64,000 bases of DNA from VFJZ01 sp046598415. GTDB lineage: Bacteria > Actinomycetota > Thermoleophilia > Gaiellales > F1-60-MAGs149. Below the pieces are notes generated by a model, which was not told where the DNA came from, did not search any database, and saw only the letters and a program-made list of their open reading frames with translations. Made by a program: the position numbers and the translations under genes. Below are positions 15,691 through 23,977 of this stretch, piece by piece; position 1 is the stretch's first letter; each line of letters opens with the position of its first letter. The stretch lies in contig JBKJIG010000139.1 of the NCBI GenBank assembly GCA_046598415.1, forward strand, positions 1-64,000, written 5' to 3'.

Positions 15691-16848
15691 CTAGGCCGGA
15701 GTGTACGCACGGTGCGTGATCCGTCGTGCCGTCAGCGCACCGGCCAGGCAGAACACGCCCAGCGACGCGAACATCACGCCGAACCCGCTCTTCTCCGCGA
15801 GGAAGCCGAATGCGGGCGGGGTGATCGAGCCCATCAGGAACACGACCGTCGACGCGGCGCCGACCGCCACGCCCGCCGATCGGCCCGCGACCTCGCCGGC
15901 GATCACGTAGACGATGCCGTTGAAGCCCAGGGTGCCGAACGCCAGCAGCACGGCCGCGATCACGCCCGGCACGATGCCGGCACGGAGCGCGAACGGAAAC
16001 GGGATGACCGTCGCCGCGCCCAGCACACCGAGCGCCGACAGCGTCGCGACGCGACGGGATCCGCCGGCCCGGTCGGCCGCGAAGCCCCACACCACGCGGG
16101 CCGCCGCCGCGCCGAGGTTGAGCGCGGCGAAGACGATGGCGGCCCCGGTCTCCGACAGGCCCGCGTCGTGCGCCGCGCTGACCGTGAACGTGAGCACGCC
16201 GCCGAGCGTCGTCACGTAGAGCGCGCCCGTCAGCATCACCCAGCGCAGCGGCACGGGAAACGACGCTCGCATGGCGGGCAGGTCGGCCTGGCGCTGGCCG
16301 GGACCGGCCGCGTAGGCGAACAGGAAGCCGAACCCGAGCACGAGTGCGGCTGGCACGGAGAAGGCCAGCTCGAGACCGCCGAAGTGGTACAGGATCGGCA
16401 GCAGGCCCGCGGCGACGAACCCGCCGACGGGTACCGCCATCTGGCGCAGGCCGAGGATGCGGCCGCGGCGATCCGCCGGGAAGTGGATCAGGATCGCCGT
16501 CATGCCTGCAACCGGCACCGCGGCGGCGCCGATGCCCGAGATCAGCAGCGCCACGAACAGCAGTCGAATCGACGGGGCGAAGCCGGCGGCGGCGAGTCCG
16601 GCGGCTCCGATCAGCGAGCCGAAGATCAGCACCGGTCGCGCGCCGATGCGGTCGCAGAGCCGGCCCGCGGCGATCAGCGCGACGGCCGGCCCGATACCCG
16701 TGGCGCCGAACAGGAAGGCGAACTCGACCGTGCTGACGCCTCGGTCGTTGCGCAGCGCCAGGGTCAGGGCGGGCAGCCCGAACTGCACCAGCGAGACCGC
16801 GATCTGGGACGCGATCGCACAGAGCACGATGAGATGACGCTGGGGCAC
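15691..16848 (-). CDS. MFS transporter
   Basis: 385 residues with about twelve hydrophobic segments. An MFS loop-2 signature is visible (AAGRLCDRIGARPVL, residues ~60-75) and repeated as a weaker form in the second half (GFAADRAGGSRRVA). Substrate unknown. Its stop codon lies one base from the start of the TRAM methyltransferase on the same strand, and it is divergent from the LysR gene at 16897, a typical arrangement for a LysR-controlled transporter. Confidence 0.85.
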   Translation of the reverse strand: MPQRHLIVLCAIASQIAVSLVQFGLPALTLALRNDRGVSTVEFAFLFGATGIGPAVALIAAGRLCDRIGARPVLIFGSLIGAAGLAAAGFAPSIRLLFVALLISGIGAAAVPVAGMTAILIHFPADRRGRILGLRQMAVPVGGFVAAGLLPILYHFGGLELAFSVPAALVLGFGFLFAYAAGPGQRQADLPAMRASFPVPLRWVMLTGALYVTTLGGVLTFTVSAAHDAGLSETGAAIVFAALNLGAAAARVVWGFAADRAGGSRRVATLSALGVLGAATVIPFPFALRAGIVPGVIAAVLLAFGTLGFNGIVYVIAGEVAGRSAGVAVGAASTVVFLMGSITPPAFGFLAEKSGFGVMFASLGVFCLAGALTARRITHRAYTPA

Positions 16849-16896
16849 GGCTCCACCCTACATCGCCCGATACCCCGTTAGCATAGGCAGGTACCT
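16849..16896. promoter_or_regulatory. Divergent MFS/LysR promoter region
   Basis: A 48-bp gap between divergent starts. A plus-strand TAGCAT (16879-16884) could be the LysR -10 element, 12 nt from the ATG. The segment GGCAGGTACC lies between it and the ATG. A LysR-type site (T-N11-A) could fit but is not distinct. Confidence 0.3.
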
Positions 16897-17805
16897 ATGG
16901 AGCCCGACGGCATGATCATTCCGACGCGGCGGCTCGTCGCGTTCCTGGCAGTGCTCGAGCACGGCGGCGTCTCGCGGGCGGCGGAGCGGCTCGGCGTCCG
17001 TCAGCCGACCATCTCCGGGCTGATCCGGTCGCTGGAGCGCGACATCGGTACCGACCTGTTCGTGCGCCGCGCCGGACCGCTCCGGCCGACCGCCGCGGGC
17101 ACCGCGCTCGCCCCGCACGCGGCACGCCTGCTGCGAGCGGTGGAGGAGGCCGGCGAGGCGGTCGCGCGCGCCGACCGCGACGCGCGCCGCCACCTCTCGA
17201 TCGCCGCCGGCGAGGCGCTCGCGACGCACGTCCTGCCGCCCGCCGTCTCGCAGCTGCGCGAGCGCCTGCCCGGGCTGACGGTCGAGTTCGTGGTCGGTGA
17301 CGAGGCGCGCGTGGTCGAGGCCCTGCGCTCGGGCGAGGTCGACGCGGCACTGTTGACCGACCGCACCGAGGCCCGCGACCTCGAGATGCACGACTACGCG
17401 CCCGGGCGGCTCGTGCTGGTCGCCGCACCCACGCACCGGCTGGTCGGACGCCCGCGGGTCGCGTGGCGCGACCTCGCGAGCGAGACGCTGGTGGTACGCG
17501 ATGCCGGCACCGTCAACCGCCGCGAGGTCGAGCAGATGCTCACCGCGGCCGGTGTCGCGCCGCGCGGACGGCTGGTGGCGTCGTCGCTGGAGGCGGTGAA
17601 GCGCTGCGCGGAGGCCGGCCTGGGCGTCACCGTCGTCCCCAACATCGCGGTCGAGCGCGAGCTGGCCGAGGGGCTGCTGGTCGAGCTCGCCCTCGACGCG
17701 CCGGGGCTCGACTACCGTTTCATCCTCGCCACCCGCCGCGGCGAGACGCTGCCGCCCACGGTGAGCGCGCTGCTCGAGATCATGCGGGCGCCCACGACTG
17801 GTTGA
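16897..17805 (+). CDS. LysR-family transcriptional regulator
   Basis: 302 residues. A winged helix-turn-helix lies at residues ~8-65 (LVAFLAVLEHGGVSRAAERLGVRQPTISGLIRSLE), followed by the periplasmic-binding-protein-like effector domain (SIAAGEALATHVLPPAVSQL ... GLGVTVVPNIAV). It presumably controls the divergent MFS gene, itself, or the FAD oxidoreductase downstream. The ATG at 16897 was used; one at 16912 (MIIPTRR) would also give a complete protein. Confidence 0.9.
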   Translation: MEPDGMIIPTRRLVAFLAVLEHGGVSRAAERLGVRQPTISGLIRSLERDIGTDLFVRRAGPLRPTAAGTALAPHAARLLRAVEEAGEAVARADRDARRHLSIAAGEALATHVLPPAVSQLRERLPGLTVEFVVGDEARVVEALRSGEVDAALLTDRTEARDLEMHDYAPGRLVLVAAPTHRLVGRPRVAWRDLASETLVVRDAGTVNRREVEQMLTAAGVAPRGRLVASSLEAVKRCAEAGLGVTVVPNIAVERELAEGLLVELALDAPGLDYRFILATRRGETLPPTVSALLEIMRAPTTG

Positions 17806-17854
17806 CCCGGTCCGGAACTCGGCGTACCATGAGCCGGAACCAACCGGCAACGCT

Positions 17855-17871
17855 ATTGCCGCTAAGGAAAT
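17855..17871. promoter_or_regulatory. Operator-like half palindrome upstream of the FAD oxidoreductase
   Basis: ATTGCCGCTAAGGAAAT matches 14 of 17 positions of the perfect palindrome ATTGCCGCTGCGGCAAT found between the PucR and IclR genes (21166-21182). It lies 15 bp before the start codon, next to an AAAGGAG ribosome site, where bound protein would block transcription or translation. Suggests shared control by the IclR or PucR protein. Confidence 0.5.
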
Positions 17872-17886
17872 AAAGGAGTTATTGGC

Positions 17887-19197
17887 ATGGAACTGCCGAA
17901 GAGCGTCCGCTTCGTCGTGATCGGGGCTGGCGTCCACGGCCTGTCGACCGCCTACCACCTCGCCAAGGAGCTCAAGGCGCGGGGTGAGGGATCGGGCGAG
18001 GACATCCTGATCGTCGACAAGACGGGTATCGCGGCCGGTGCGTCCGGTATCGCGTGCGGCGTCGTGCGCAACAACTACTATCAGCCGGCGATGTCCGAGC
18101 TGATGGCGGCGAACGTCGAGGTCTGGGAGTCCGACCCGGCGGCGTACCACTACAACTCGGTTGGTTACATGGCGCTCGGGCCGAAGGGCCAGGAGTCCGA
18201 TCTGATCGAGGTCGCGGGCCGCCAGGAGCGCATCGGCTACGAGCACACGCTGGTGACGGGCGAGTCGGAGTGCACCGCGTACATGCGCGACCTCTTCCCC
18301 GACTGGCGCGCCCAGGGCATCACGGTCGTCCTGCACGAGCACCGCGGCGGCTTCGCGTTCAACATCGACTCGATGCACGGCATCGCCGACAAGGCGAAGG
18401 CCGAGGGTGTTCGCATCGTCGACGGCGTGACCGTGACCGGCTTCGACAGCGACTCGTCGGGCGCCGTCACGAAGGTGCTGACCGACCAGGGCCCGATCGA
18501 GGTCGAGCAGGTGATCGTCGGCGTCGGCCCGTGGGTGCCACAGATCTGGGAGATGCTCGGGCTGCCGTCGGCGATCGACATCCGCACGCCGACGGGCGAC
18601 GTCCACCGCAACCAGGACATGTGGACGTACTGGTACCTGCAGGAGGGCGAGATCGCGGTCGACCCGAAGATGTTCGACCGCCGCGACGGCTCCGCGCCGC
18701 CCGTGATCCACGTCGACACCGACGCGCCCCTGTACGACGACAACGGCAAGCTGATCACCGACGAGCTGTGGGGCATCTACTACAAGCGCGATCGCCACGG
18801 GGTGCAGGGCGGTGCCGCGCCGCTGACGGTCGGCCCCGACTTCGACGTCGATCCGTATCCGACCGCGAGCGTCGATGAGACCTTCCCGGACATGTGGTGC
18901 GCCGCGCTGTCGCACTGCATGGAGCGGTTCAAGGGCTGCCGGTCGCTGTACAAGGACGCACGCTCGGGCGGCGCCGGCGCGTTCACGGCCGACAACTTCC
19001 CGGTGTTCGACTACATGCGGCCGAACGTCTACGTGATCGCCGACTCGAACCACGGCTACAAGATGCTCGGCGTCGGCCGCGAGGTCGCGAAGGTCGTCTG
19101 CGGCGAGCACTCCTCGCTGCTGTACCCGTTCCGCTTCGAGCGCTTCGCGACGGGCGATCTGCACCCGGTCTCGAACTCGCCCTACCCCTGGAGCTGA
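17887..19197 (+). CDS. DAO-family FAD-dependent oxidoreductase (sarcosine/dimethylglycine oxidase-like)
   Basis: 436 residues. The FAD-binding motif VVIGAGVHGLSTAYHLAKE is at residues 10-28, and a C-terminal FAD-contact motif ends in DSNHGYKMLGVGREVAKV. The fold is that of D-amino-acid/sarcosine/dimethylglycine oxidases and N-methylglutamate dehydrogenase subunit A, which oxidise C-N bonds of N-methylated or secondary amino acids. No folate-binding domain is present, so formaldehyde would be released or the electrons go to a partner. Strong AAAGGAG ribosome site. It precedes the split glutamate-synthase-like cluster, which suggests a role in the same amine pathway; substrate inferred only. 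Confidence 0.85.
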   Translation: MELPKSVRFVVIGAGVHGLSTAYHLAKELKARGEGSGEDILIVDKTGIAAGASGIACGVVRNNYYQPAMSELMAANVEVWESDPAAYHYNSVGYMALGPKGQESDLIEVAGRQERIGYEHTLVTGESECTAYMRDLFPDWRAQGITVVLHEHRGGFAFNIDSMHGIADKAKAEGVRIVDGVTVTGFDSDSSGAVTKVLTDQGPIEVEQVIVGVGPWVPQIWEMLGLPSAIDIRTPTGDVHRNQDMWTYWYLQEGEIAVDPKMFDRRDGSAPPVIHVDTDAPLYDDNGKLITDELWGIYYKRDRHGVQGGAAPLTVGPDFDVDPYPTASVDETFPDMWCAALSHCMERFKGCRSLYKDARSGGAGAFTADNFPVFDYMRPNVYVIADSNHGYKMLGVGREVAKVVCGEHSSLLYPFRFERFATGDLHPVSNSPYPWS

Positions 19198-19320
19198 GCG
19201 TCTCCCGCGCGCCTTTCGCGCGTGTCAGGACACCGGGGTCAGACCCCAGAATGGCGCGTTCTGGGGTCTGACCCCAGAACGCTTCCGCGCGGGAGGCGCA
19301 CGAAGCGCGCGCGTTGGCAC
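19198..19320. repeat. Dispersed palindromic repeat, copy 2 (inverted)
   Basis: GGGGTCAGACCCC (19235-19247) and GGGGTCTGACCCC (19263-19275) have the same 15-bp spacer as the other copies. The right flank, with CGCGCGGGAGGCGCACGAAG, is the reverse complement of the left flank of copy 1, so this copy is inverted. It lies between the convergent FAD oxidoreductase and PucR genes and could end transcription from both sides. Confidence 0.75.
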
Positions 19321-19391
19321 GGTCCGGGCGGGAGGTGGCACGGAAGGGCGCAGCTGCGGCACGGAGATCTGCGTAGGGTTGGGCGTAGCCG

Positions 19392-21149
19392 CTACGAGCC
19401 GGCGGCTTCCAGCTTCAGGAGCTTCATCGCCATCTCCACCGTCAGGGAGTCCTCGGTCTCGAGATGGAGGCCCGTGATCGTCTCGATCCTCGCCAGGCGC
19501 TGACGGAGAGTGTTCGGGTGGACGTAGAGGGCCGCCGCCGTCGACGCGACGCGGCCGCGCTGGCGCAGGTACTCCTCGAGCGTCCGGAAGAGCTGCGAGC
19601 GGTGCTGCACGTCGTACTCGAGCAGGGGGCGCAGCGCATCGCGATGATGGTCGCGCTGACCTGGCTCCGGAGCCAGCCGCAGCAGGTACTTGTACGGCCC
19701 CAGCTCCTCGTACGCCACCACACCGGGCGTCGGGCGCACGACGGCGGCACCGCGCACGGCCTGCAGCGCCTCGCTGAAGCCGGTCGCGAACGTCGCGGCG
19801 CCGCAGCAGACCGATGACAGGCCGATCACGGCGCACGGCGCGGCGTCGACCTGCACCTGGCGCACGCGCTCGGGCACATCGCCGGCCGGCCCCGCCGGCA
19901 GCAGCGCCCGCACGTGCGTGTCGCTGCGCTCGATCAGCGCGCCGCGGAACGTCGCGGCCAGCGACGCCTCGAGCGCTCCGGCCCAGTCGGTCGCGTCGGC
20001 ACCCGGCGCGCCGGCCCACAGCACGACCCGCGGCTGCGAGAGGTCGCAGCGCAGCCGGCGCGCGCGGCCCTCGACCACGGCCGGCTCGGCACCGCCGGCC
20101 AGATCGTCGAAGAAATCCTTCGTCAGGTTGCGCTCCGACAGCCGCTCGAGCAGCTGGATCTTCTTGACGGCCACCGCCGTCTGCGACACGACCGTGGTCG
20201 CCAGGTCGCGGTGCTCGGTGCGGAACCGGTGGCCCTCGCGGCCGCGCACGACCATCAGCCCGAGCAGCTCGCCCGACACCACCAGCGGCGCGTGCAGCAC
20301 CGGCGCGTCGGAGCCGTCGCCGGACACGACCGTGTCGGACAGCGACGCGTCGCGCTCGTCGCGGCCCGTCGTGCGCGAGACGGCGAGGGCGATGCCGACG
20401 TCACGCAGCCCGATCACCCGCGGGGCGGTCGAGCCGGGCGAGGCGGCGCGCAACCGCAGGCGCTCGCCGTCCGCCTCGAGCAGGTAGATCTCGCAGCCGG
20501 TGACGCCGAGCAGCGGCACGACGCGGAACGTCACGGCGGGCAGCAGCGTCTCCAGCGTCTCGGCCTCGGAGATGGCGCCGGCCAGCGCGAACAGTCCCTC
20601 CAGCGTCGCGACGCGACGCTCGGTCTCGCGATGCAGCTGCGCGTTCTCGATCGCTCCGGCCACCAACGACGCGCTGGTGAGGAGGAACTCCGCGTCGCGC
20701 TGGGAGTAGTCGTGCGGCGCCTCCGCGTGCAGGGCGACGACGCCGAGCACGCCCGCATCCTTGGCCAGCAACGGCACGGACACGACCGACTGGTACTTCT
20801 CCTCCTCGAACTCCTCGAACACCCGCATGCGCGGATCGGACGCCGCGTCCTGCGTGATGAACACCGGCTCGCGATGCGCGGCGACCCAGCCGGCGAGGCC
20901 CTCCCCCGGCGCCATCGCGATCAATCCGACGTGGGCCGCGTAGGGCTCGGAGCATGCGGACAGCACCATCTGGTCGCGATCGTCGGCGAGGAACACGTAG
21001 CAGGCGTGGCACTGCGTCGCCTCGGTGAGCAGGTCGACGATCGCCTGCAGCACCCGATCCAGGTCGAGCGTCGACGAGACCGTTCGAATCACTTCCTGGA
21101 GGAAGCGACGATCGGCGGCGGGCGTGGGATGGTGCACGTCGATGCCCAA
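19392..21149 (-). CDS. GAF-domain PucR-family transcriptional regulator
   Basis: 585 residues. GAF domain 1 is at about residues 25-170 (ITQDAASDPRMRVFEEFEEE, SVPLLAKDAGVLGVVAL) and GAF-like region 2 at about 185-340. A central part resembling a CdaR GGDEF-like domain follows, then a C-terminal PucR helix-turn-helix (LRPLLEYDVQHRSQLFRTLE ... YVHPNTLRQRLARIETITG). PucR proteins sense nitrogenous metabolites. It is divergent from the IclR gene, with the perfect 17-bp palindrome lying 16 bp upstream of this start. Confidence 0.9.
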   Translation of the reverse strand: MGIDVHHPTPAADRRFLQEVIRTVSSTLDLDRVLQAIVDLLTEATQCHACYVFLADDRDQMVLSACSEPYAAHVGLIAMAPGEGLAGWVAAHREPVFITQDAASDPRMRVFEEFEEEKYQSVVSVPLLAKDAGVLGVVALHAEAPHDYSQRDAEFLLTSASLVAGAIENAQLHRETERRVATLEGLFALAGAISEAETLETLLPAVTFRVVPLLGVTGCEIYLLEADGERLRLRAASPGSTAPRVIGLRDVGIALAVSRTTGRDERDASLSDTVVSGDGSDAPVLHAPLVVSGELLGLMVVRGREGHRFRTEHRDLATTVVSQTAVAVKKIQLLERLSERNLTKDFFDDLAGGAEPAVVEGRARRLRCDLSQPRVVLWAGAPGADATDWAGALEASLAATFRGALIERSDTHVRALLPAGPAGDVPERVRQVQVDAAPCAVIGLSSVCCGAATFATGFSEALQAVRGAAVVRPTPGVVAYEELGPYKYLLRLAPEPGQRDHHRDALRPLLEYDVQHRSQLFRTLEEYLRQRGRVASTAAALYVHPNTLRQRLARIETITGLHLETEDSLTVEMAMKLLKLEAAGS

Positions 21150-21165
21150 GGCGGAGCTCCTACGT

Positions 21166-21182
21166 ATTGCCGCTGCGGCAAT
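21166..21182. promoter_or_regulatory. Perfect 17-bp palindrome in the PucR/IclR divergent promoter
   Basis: ATTGCCGCTGCGGCAAT has two 8-bp arms around a central T. It lies between the starts at 21149 (minus) and 21237 (plus), close to the PucR start. Similar sequences occur at 17855-17871 (14/17) and 44003-44019 (14/17). It is the best operator candidate for the IclR protein, or for PucR autoregulation. Confidence 0.65.
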
Positions 21183-21236
21183 GACGTGTCAGAATGGCCA
21201 CACCCAGGGTAGTCCTGGGCCGGGAGGTCGTCAATC

Positions 21237-22004
21237 TTGCCACGCACGGGAAGTCCTGCCACGCGGCACCTCGCGGCCGTCACCCGGGCCACCGCGGTGC
21301 TGGACGAGCTCGGCGCCGCGGGCCGCGACCTGGGCACCAACGAGCTGGCGCGTGCGACCGGCATCAACGCCTCCACCGTCTCGCGTCTGCTCGCCACCCT
21401 GACCGCCGCCGGCTACGCCGAGCACGTCGCCTCGACCGGCCGCTACCGGCTCGGGCCGCGCGTGATCCAGCTTGCCCAGGGCGTGCTCGCGCGCCTCGAC
21501 GTGCGGCAGATCGTGCGGCCGCTGCTCGAGGAGCTGGTGGAGGAGACCGGCGAGACCGCCACGCTCTCGCTGCCGTCGGAGCACGACGCGATCACGGCCG
21601 ACTTCGTACCCGGCAGCGCCAGCGTGATCTCGGTCGCCCGCGTCGGGCGCCCGTCGATCCCGCACTGCACGGCCGTCGGCAAGGTGATGCTCGCGTACGG
21701 CCCGCTCGGCATGCCCGCGCTCGAGCTGCCCCTCCCCCGTCTCACGCCCGCCACGATCACCGACCCGGAGCGGCTCGCGGCCGAGCTCGAGACCGTGCGC
21801 CGCGCCGGCTACGCCGTCGCCGCCGGCGAGCGCGAGTCCGACCTGAACGCCGTCGCGGCGCCCATCTTCGACGCCCGTGGACTGGTCGCGATCGTCGGGC
21901 TGCAGGGGCCGGCCGCACGCCTCGGCGGCCGGCGGATGGCCGAGGTCTCCCGTCCGCTGCTCGCCGTTGCCGCACGGGCCTCGGCCAGCATGGGCGCGCG
22001 ATGA
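21237..22004 (+). CDS. IclR-family transcriptional regulator
   Basis: 255 residues, TTG start at 21237 with a GGGAGG ribosome site. The N-terminal winged helix (residues 14-75: ATAVLDELGAAGRDLGTNEL ... NASTVSRLLATLTAAGY) is followed by the IclR effector domain (RPLLEELVEETGETATLSLP, HCTAVGKVMLAY). IclR proteins often repress catabolic genes until an effector binds. Surrounded by amine or amino-acid catabolic genes, it is the likely local regulator, with the 17-bp palindrome as its site. Confidence 0.9.
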   Translation: MPRTGSPATRHLAAVTRATAVLDELGAAGRDLGTNELARATGINASTVSRLLATLTAAGYAEHVASTGRYRLGPRVIQLAQGVLARLDVRQIVRPLLEELVEETGETATLSLPSEHDAITADFVPGSASVISVARVGRPSIPHCTAVGKVMLAYGPLGMPALELPLPRLTPATITDPERLAAELETVRRAGYAVAAGERESDLNAVAAPIFDARGLVAIVGLQGPAARLGGRRMAEVSRPLLAVAARASASMGAR

Positions 22005-22020
22005 ACCACGGACACTGACC

Positions 22021-22048
22021 GGAGGGGCGGCCCGAAGGCCGCCCCTCC
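22021..22048. terminator. Hairpin terminator between convergent genes
   Basis: GGAGGGGCGGCC (22021-22032) pairs perfectly with GGCCGCCCCTCC (22037-22048) over a CGAA tetraloop. Located between the IclR stop codon (22004) and the end of the minus-strand operon (22054), so it can serve both directions. Confidence 0.75.
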
Positions 22049-22053
22049 CCGGT

Positions 22054-22509
22054 TCAGTGCGCGCTCGGCGTCCAGCCCTCGAGCACGGGCGCCTGCCAGT
22101 CGGTGCCGACCGTCGGCGACCCCTCCGTCCACGATCCCAGCTGCGGCTGGGGGAACTTCGTGTGGATCGGCTTCAGCTGGATGCCGTACGAGTTGCCCGA
22201 CTGCAGGTGCAGCAACAGCACCTTCCGCGCGACGTCGTTGCGCTCGTCGACGTCGTCGGGCAGCGGGAAGTAGATCTTCAGGAACGCGTTCGTGTACCGG
22301 TCGAACACAGCCGGGACGCCGTCCTCGCTCAGCAGCTCGATGTCCTCGAGCCAGTTGATGTCGCCACCGGGCGTGCCGGTCAGGAGGTCGACGTCCTGCG
22401 AGAGGGCGTGATTCTCCTGGTACGGGTAGCGCCGGCCGGACAGGTACTCGGAGTCGATGCCCGTCGTCTTGTCGGGCTCCGAGTCGATGTGGTGAAACGC
22501 TTCAGCCAT
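22054..22509 (-). CDS. Unrecognised 151-residue protein, last gene of the glutamate-synthase-like operon
   Basis: 151 residues, acidic, soluble, no signal peptide or cysteines. Features include GGDINWLEDIELLSEDGVPA, a beta-rich middle (AFLKIYFPLPDDVDERNDVA) and a tail with repeated tryptophans (LGSWTEGSPTVGTDWQAPVL). I do not recognise a family. It follows the FMN glutamate-synthase subunit by 12 bp in the same operon, with a GGAGGCG ribosome site, so it is probably a dedicated subunit or chaperone of that complex, or a separate enzyme of the pathway. Confidence 0.75.
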   Translation of the reverse strand: MAEAFHHIDSEPDKTTGIDSEYLSGRRYPYQENHALSQDVDLLTGTPGGDINWLEDIELLSEDGVPAVFDRYTNAFLKIYFPLPDDVDERNDVARKVLLLHLQSGNSYGIQLKPIHTKFPQPQLGSWTEGSPTVGTDWQAPVLEGWTPSAH

Positions 22510-22521
22510 CGTCGCCTCCGT

Positions 22522-23967
22522 TCAGTCCGCCGCGTGCGGCAGCGACTGCGCCACAGGGTCGACGAGGTGCTGCTGGATCATGTTCTCGATGCGCGCGAGT
22601 GCCCGCTCCTCGGTGACGCCCGGGATGTAGCTGGTGCCGGCGAGCGGCACCTTCGCCATCGCGGAGGCCTCGACCGTGAGGGCAGCGAGATCTTCGGGCT
22701 CGAGCGAGTGGATGTTCGTCTTGCCGCAGGCGCGGGCCAGCATCTGCACCTCGAGCGTGAGCGTGTGCAGGAAGTTGTAGACCCGCTCGGCGGCCTCCTC
22801 GACGACGAGGCGCTTGCGGAGCTCCGGATCCTGCGTCGTGATGCCGACCGGGCAGCGACCCGTGTGGCAGTGGTAGCACTGGCCGGCCGGGACGCCCATC
22901 GAGCCCATGTAGTCGGTGACGCCCGGGATCTCCTTGTTGCAGTTCAGCGCCATCAGCGAGGAGTGCCCGATCGCAACCGCCTTGGCCCCGAGCGCGATGG
23001 CCTTGGCGACGTCGCCGCCGTTGCGGATGCCGCCGGCCACGACGAGGTCGATCTCGTCGGCCAGGCCGACGTCCTCGAGCGCCCGCCGGGCCTCGGGGAT
23101 GGCCGCCATCAACGGAATGCCGGTCTCCTCGGTGGCGATGTGCGGGCCGGCGCCCGTGCCGCCCTCGGCGCCGTCCAGGTAGATGATGTCCGGGCCGCAC
23201 TTGGCAGCCATGCGCACGTCGTCATAGACGCGCGACGCACCCAGCTTGAGCTGGATCGGCACCTGGTAGTCGGTCGCCTCGCGGATCTCCTGGATCTTCA
23301 GCGACAGGTCGTCAGGGCCGAGCCAGTCGGGATGGCGCGCGGGCGATCGCTGGTCGATGCCAGCCGGCAGGGAGCGCATCTCGGCGACCTGCTCGGTCAC
23401 CTTCTGGCCCATCAGGTGGCCACCGAGGCCGACCTTGCAGCCCTGGCCGATGAAGAACTCGACCGCGTCGGCGAGCATCAGATGGTGCGGGTTGAACCCG
23501 TACCGCGACTGGATGCACTGGTAGTACCACTTGGTCGAGTAGTCGCGCTCGGGCGGGATCATGCCGCCCTCGCCCGAGCACGTCGCCGAGCCGGCCATCG
23601 AGGCGCCCTTGGCGAGCGCCATCTTGGCCTCGAGCGACAGCGCGCCGAACGACATGCCGGTGATGTAGACCGGAATGTCCAGCACGAGCGGCTTCTTGGC
23701 GAAGCGCGCGCCGAGCACGGTCTTGGTCTCGCACTTCTCGCGGTAGCCCTCGATCACGAAACGCGTGAGGGTGCCGGGGAGGAAGACGAGCTCGTCCCAG
23801 TGCGGGATCTTCTTGAAGACCGAGAACCCGCGCATCCGGTAGCGGCCGAGCTCGGCCTTCATGTGGATGTCGTTGATGACCTCGGGCGTGAAGATGCGTG
23901 ACCGGCCGAGAATCGTGTTCTCGCCGGGCGCCGTCTCGTCGGGTCGGGCGGTGCTGATTCGAGGCAT
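22522..23967 (-). CDS. FMN-binding glutamate-synthase-like subunit (N-methylglutamate synthase MgsC-like)
   Basis: 481 residues. It corresponds to the central FMN/iron-sulfur domain of glutamate synthase: MSFGALSLEAKMALAKGASM (FMN domain start), SGEGGMIPPE, QLKLGASRVY, DGAEGGTGAGP, VAGGIRNGGDVAKAIALGA, and a cysteine cluster CNKEIPG ... CYHCHTGRCPVGI for an iron-sulfur centre. As a free-standing protein it matches the third subunit of N-methylglutamate synthase or archaeal-type split GltB. It makes the amino-acid product from 2-oxoglutarate or transfers an amine onto glutamate. Confidence 0.9.
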   Translation of the reverse strand: MPRISTARPDETAPGENTILGRSRIFTPEVINDIHMKAELGRYRMRGFSVFKKIPHWDELVFLPGTLTRFVIEGYREKCETKTVLGARFAKKPLVLDIPVYITGMSFGALSLEAKMALAKGASMAGSATCSGEGGMIPPERDYSTKWYYQCIQSRYGFNPHHLMLADAVEFFIGQGCKVGLGGHLMGQKVTEQVAEMRSLPAGIDQRSPARHPDWLGPDDLSLKIQEIREATDYQVPIQLKLGASRVYDDVRMAAKCGPDIIYLDGAEGGTGAGPHIATEETGIPLMAAIPEARRALEDVGLADEIDLVVAGGIRNGGDVAKAIALGAKAVAIGHSSLMALNCNKEIPGVTDYMGSMGVPAGQCYHCHTGRCPVGITTQDPELRKRLVVEEAAERVYNFLHTLTLEVQMLARACGKTNIHSLEPEDLAALTVEASAMAKVPLAGTSYIPGVTEERALARIENMIQQHLVDPVAQSLPHAAD

Positions 23968-23977
23968 CCGCTACCTC

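Noticed and set aside
16858..19164. 768-codon minus-strand frame opposite the LysR and FAD oxidoreductase genes
   Set aside because: It spans two real genes on the other strand and shows no family similarity.
21877..23901. 674-codon plus-strand frame opposite the FMN subunit
   Set aside because: Antisense shadow, rich in Arg/Val/Asp, crossing a terminator and a gene boundary.
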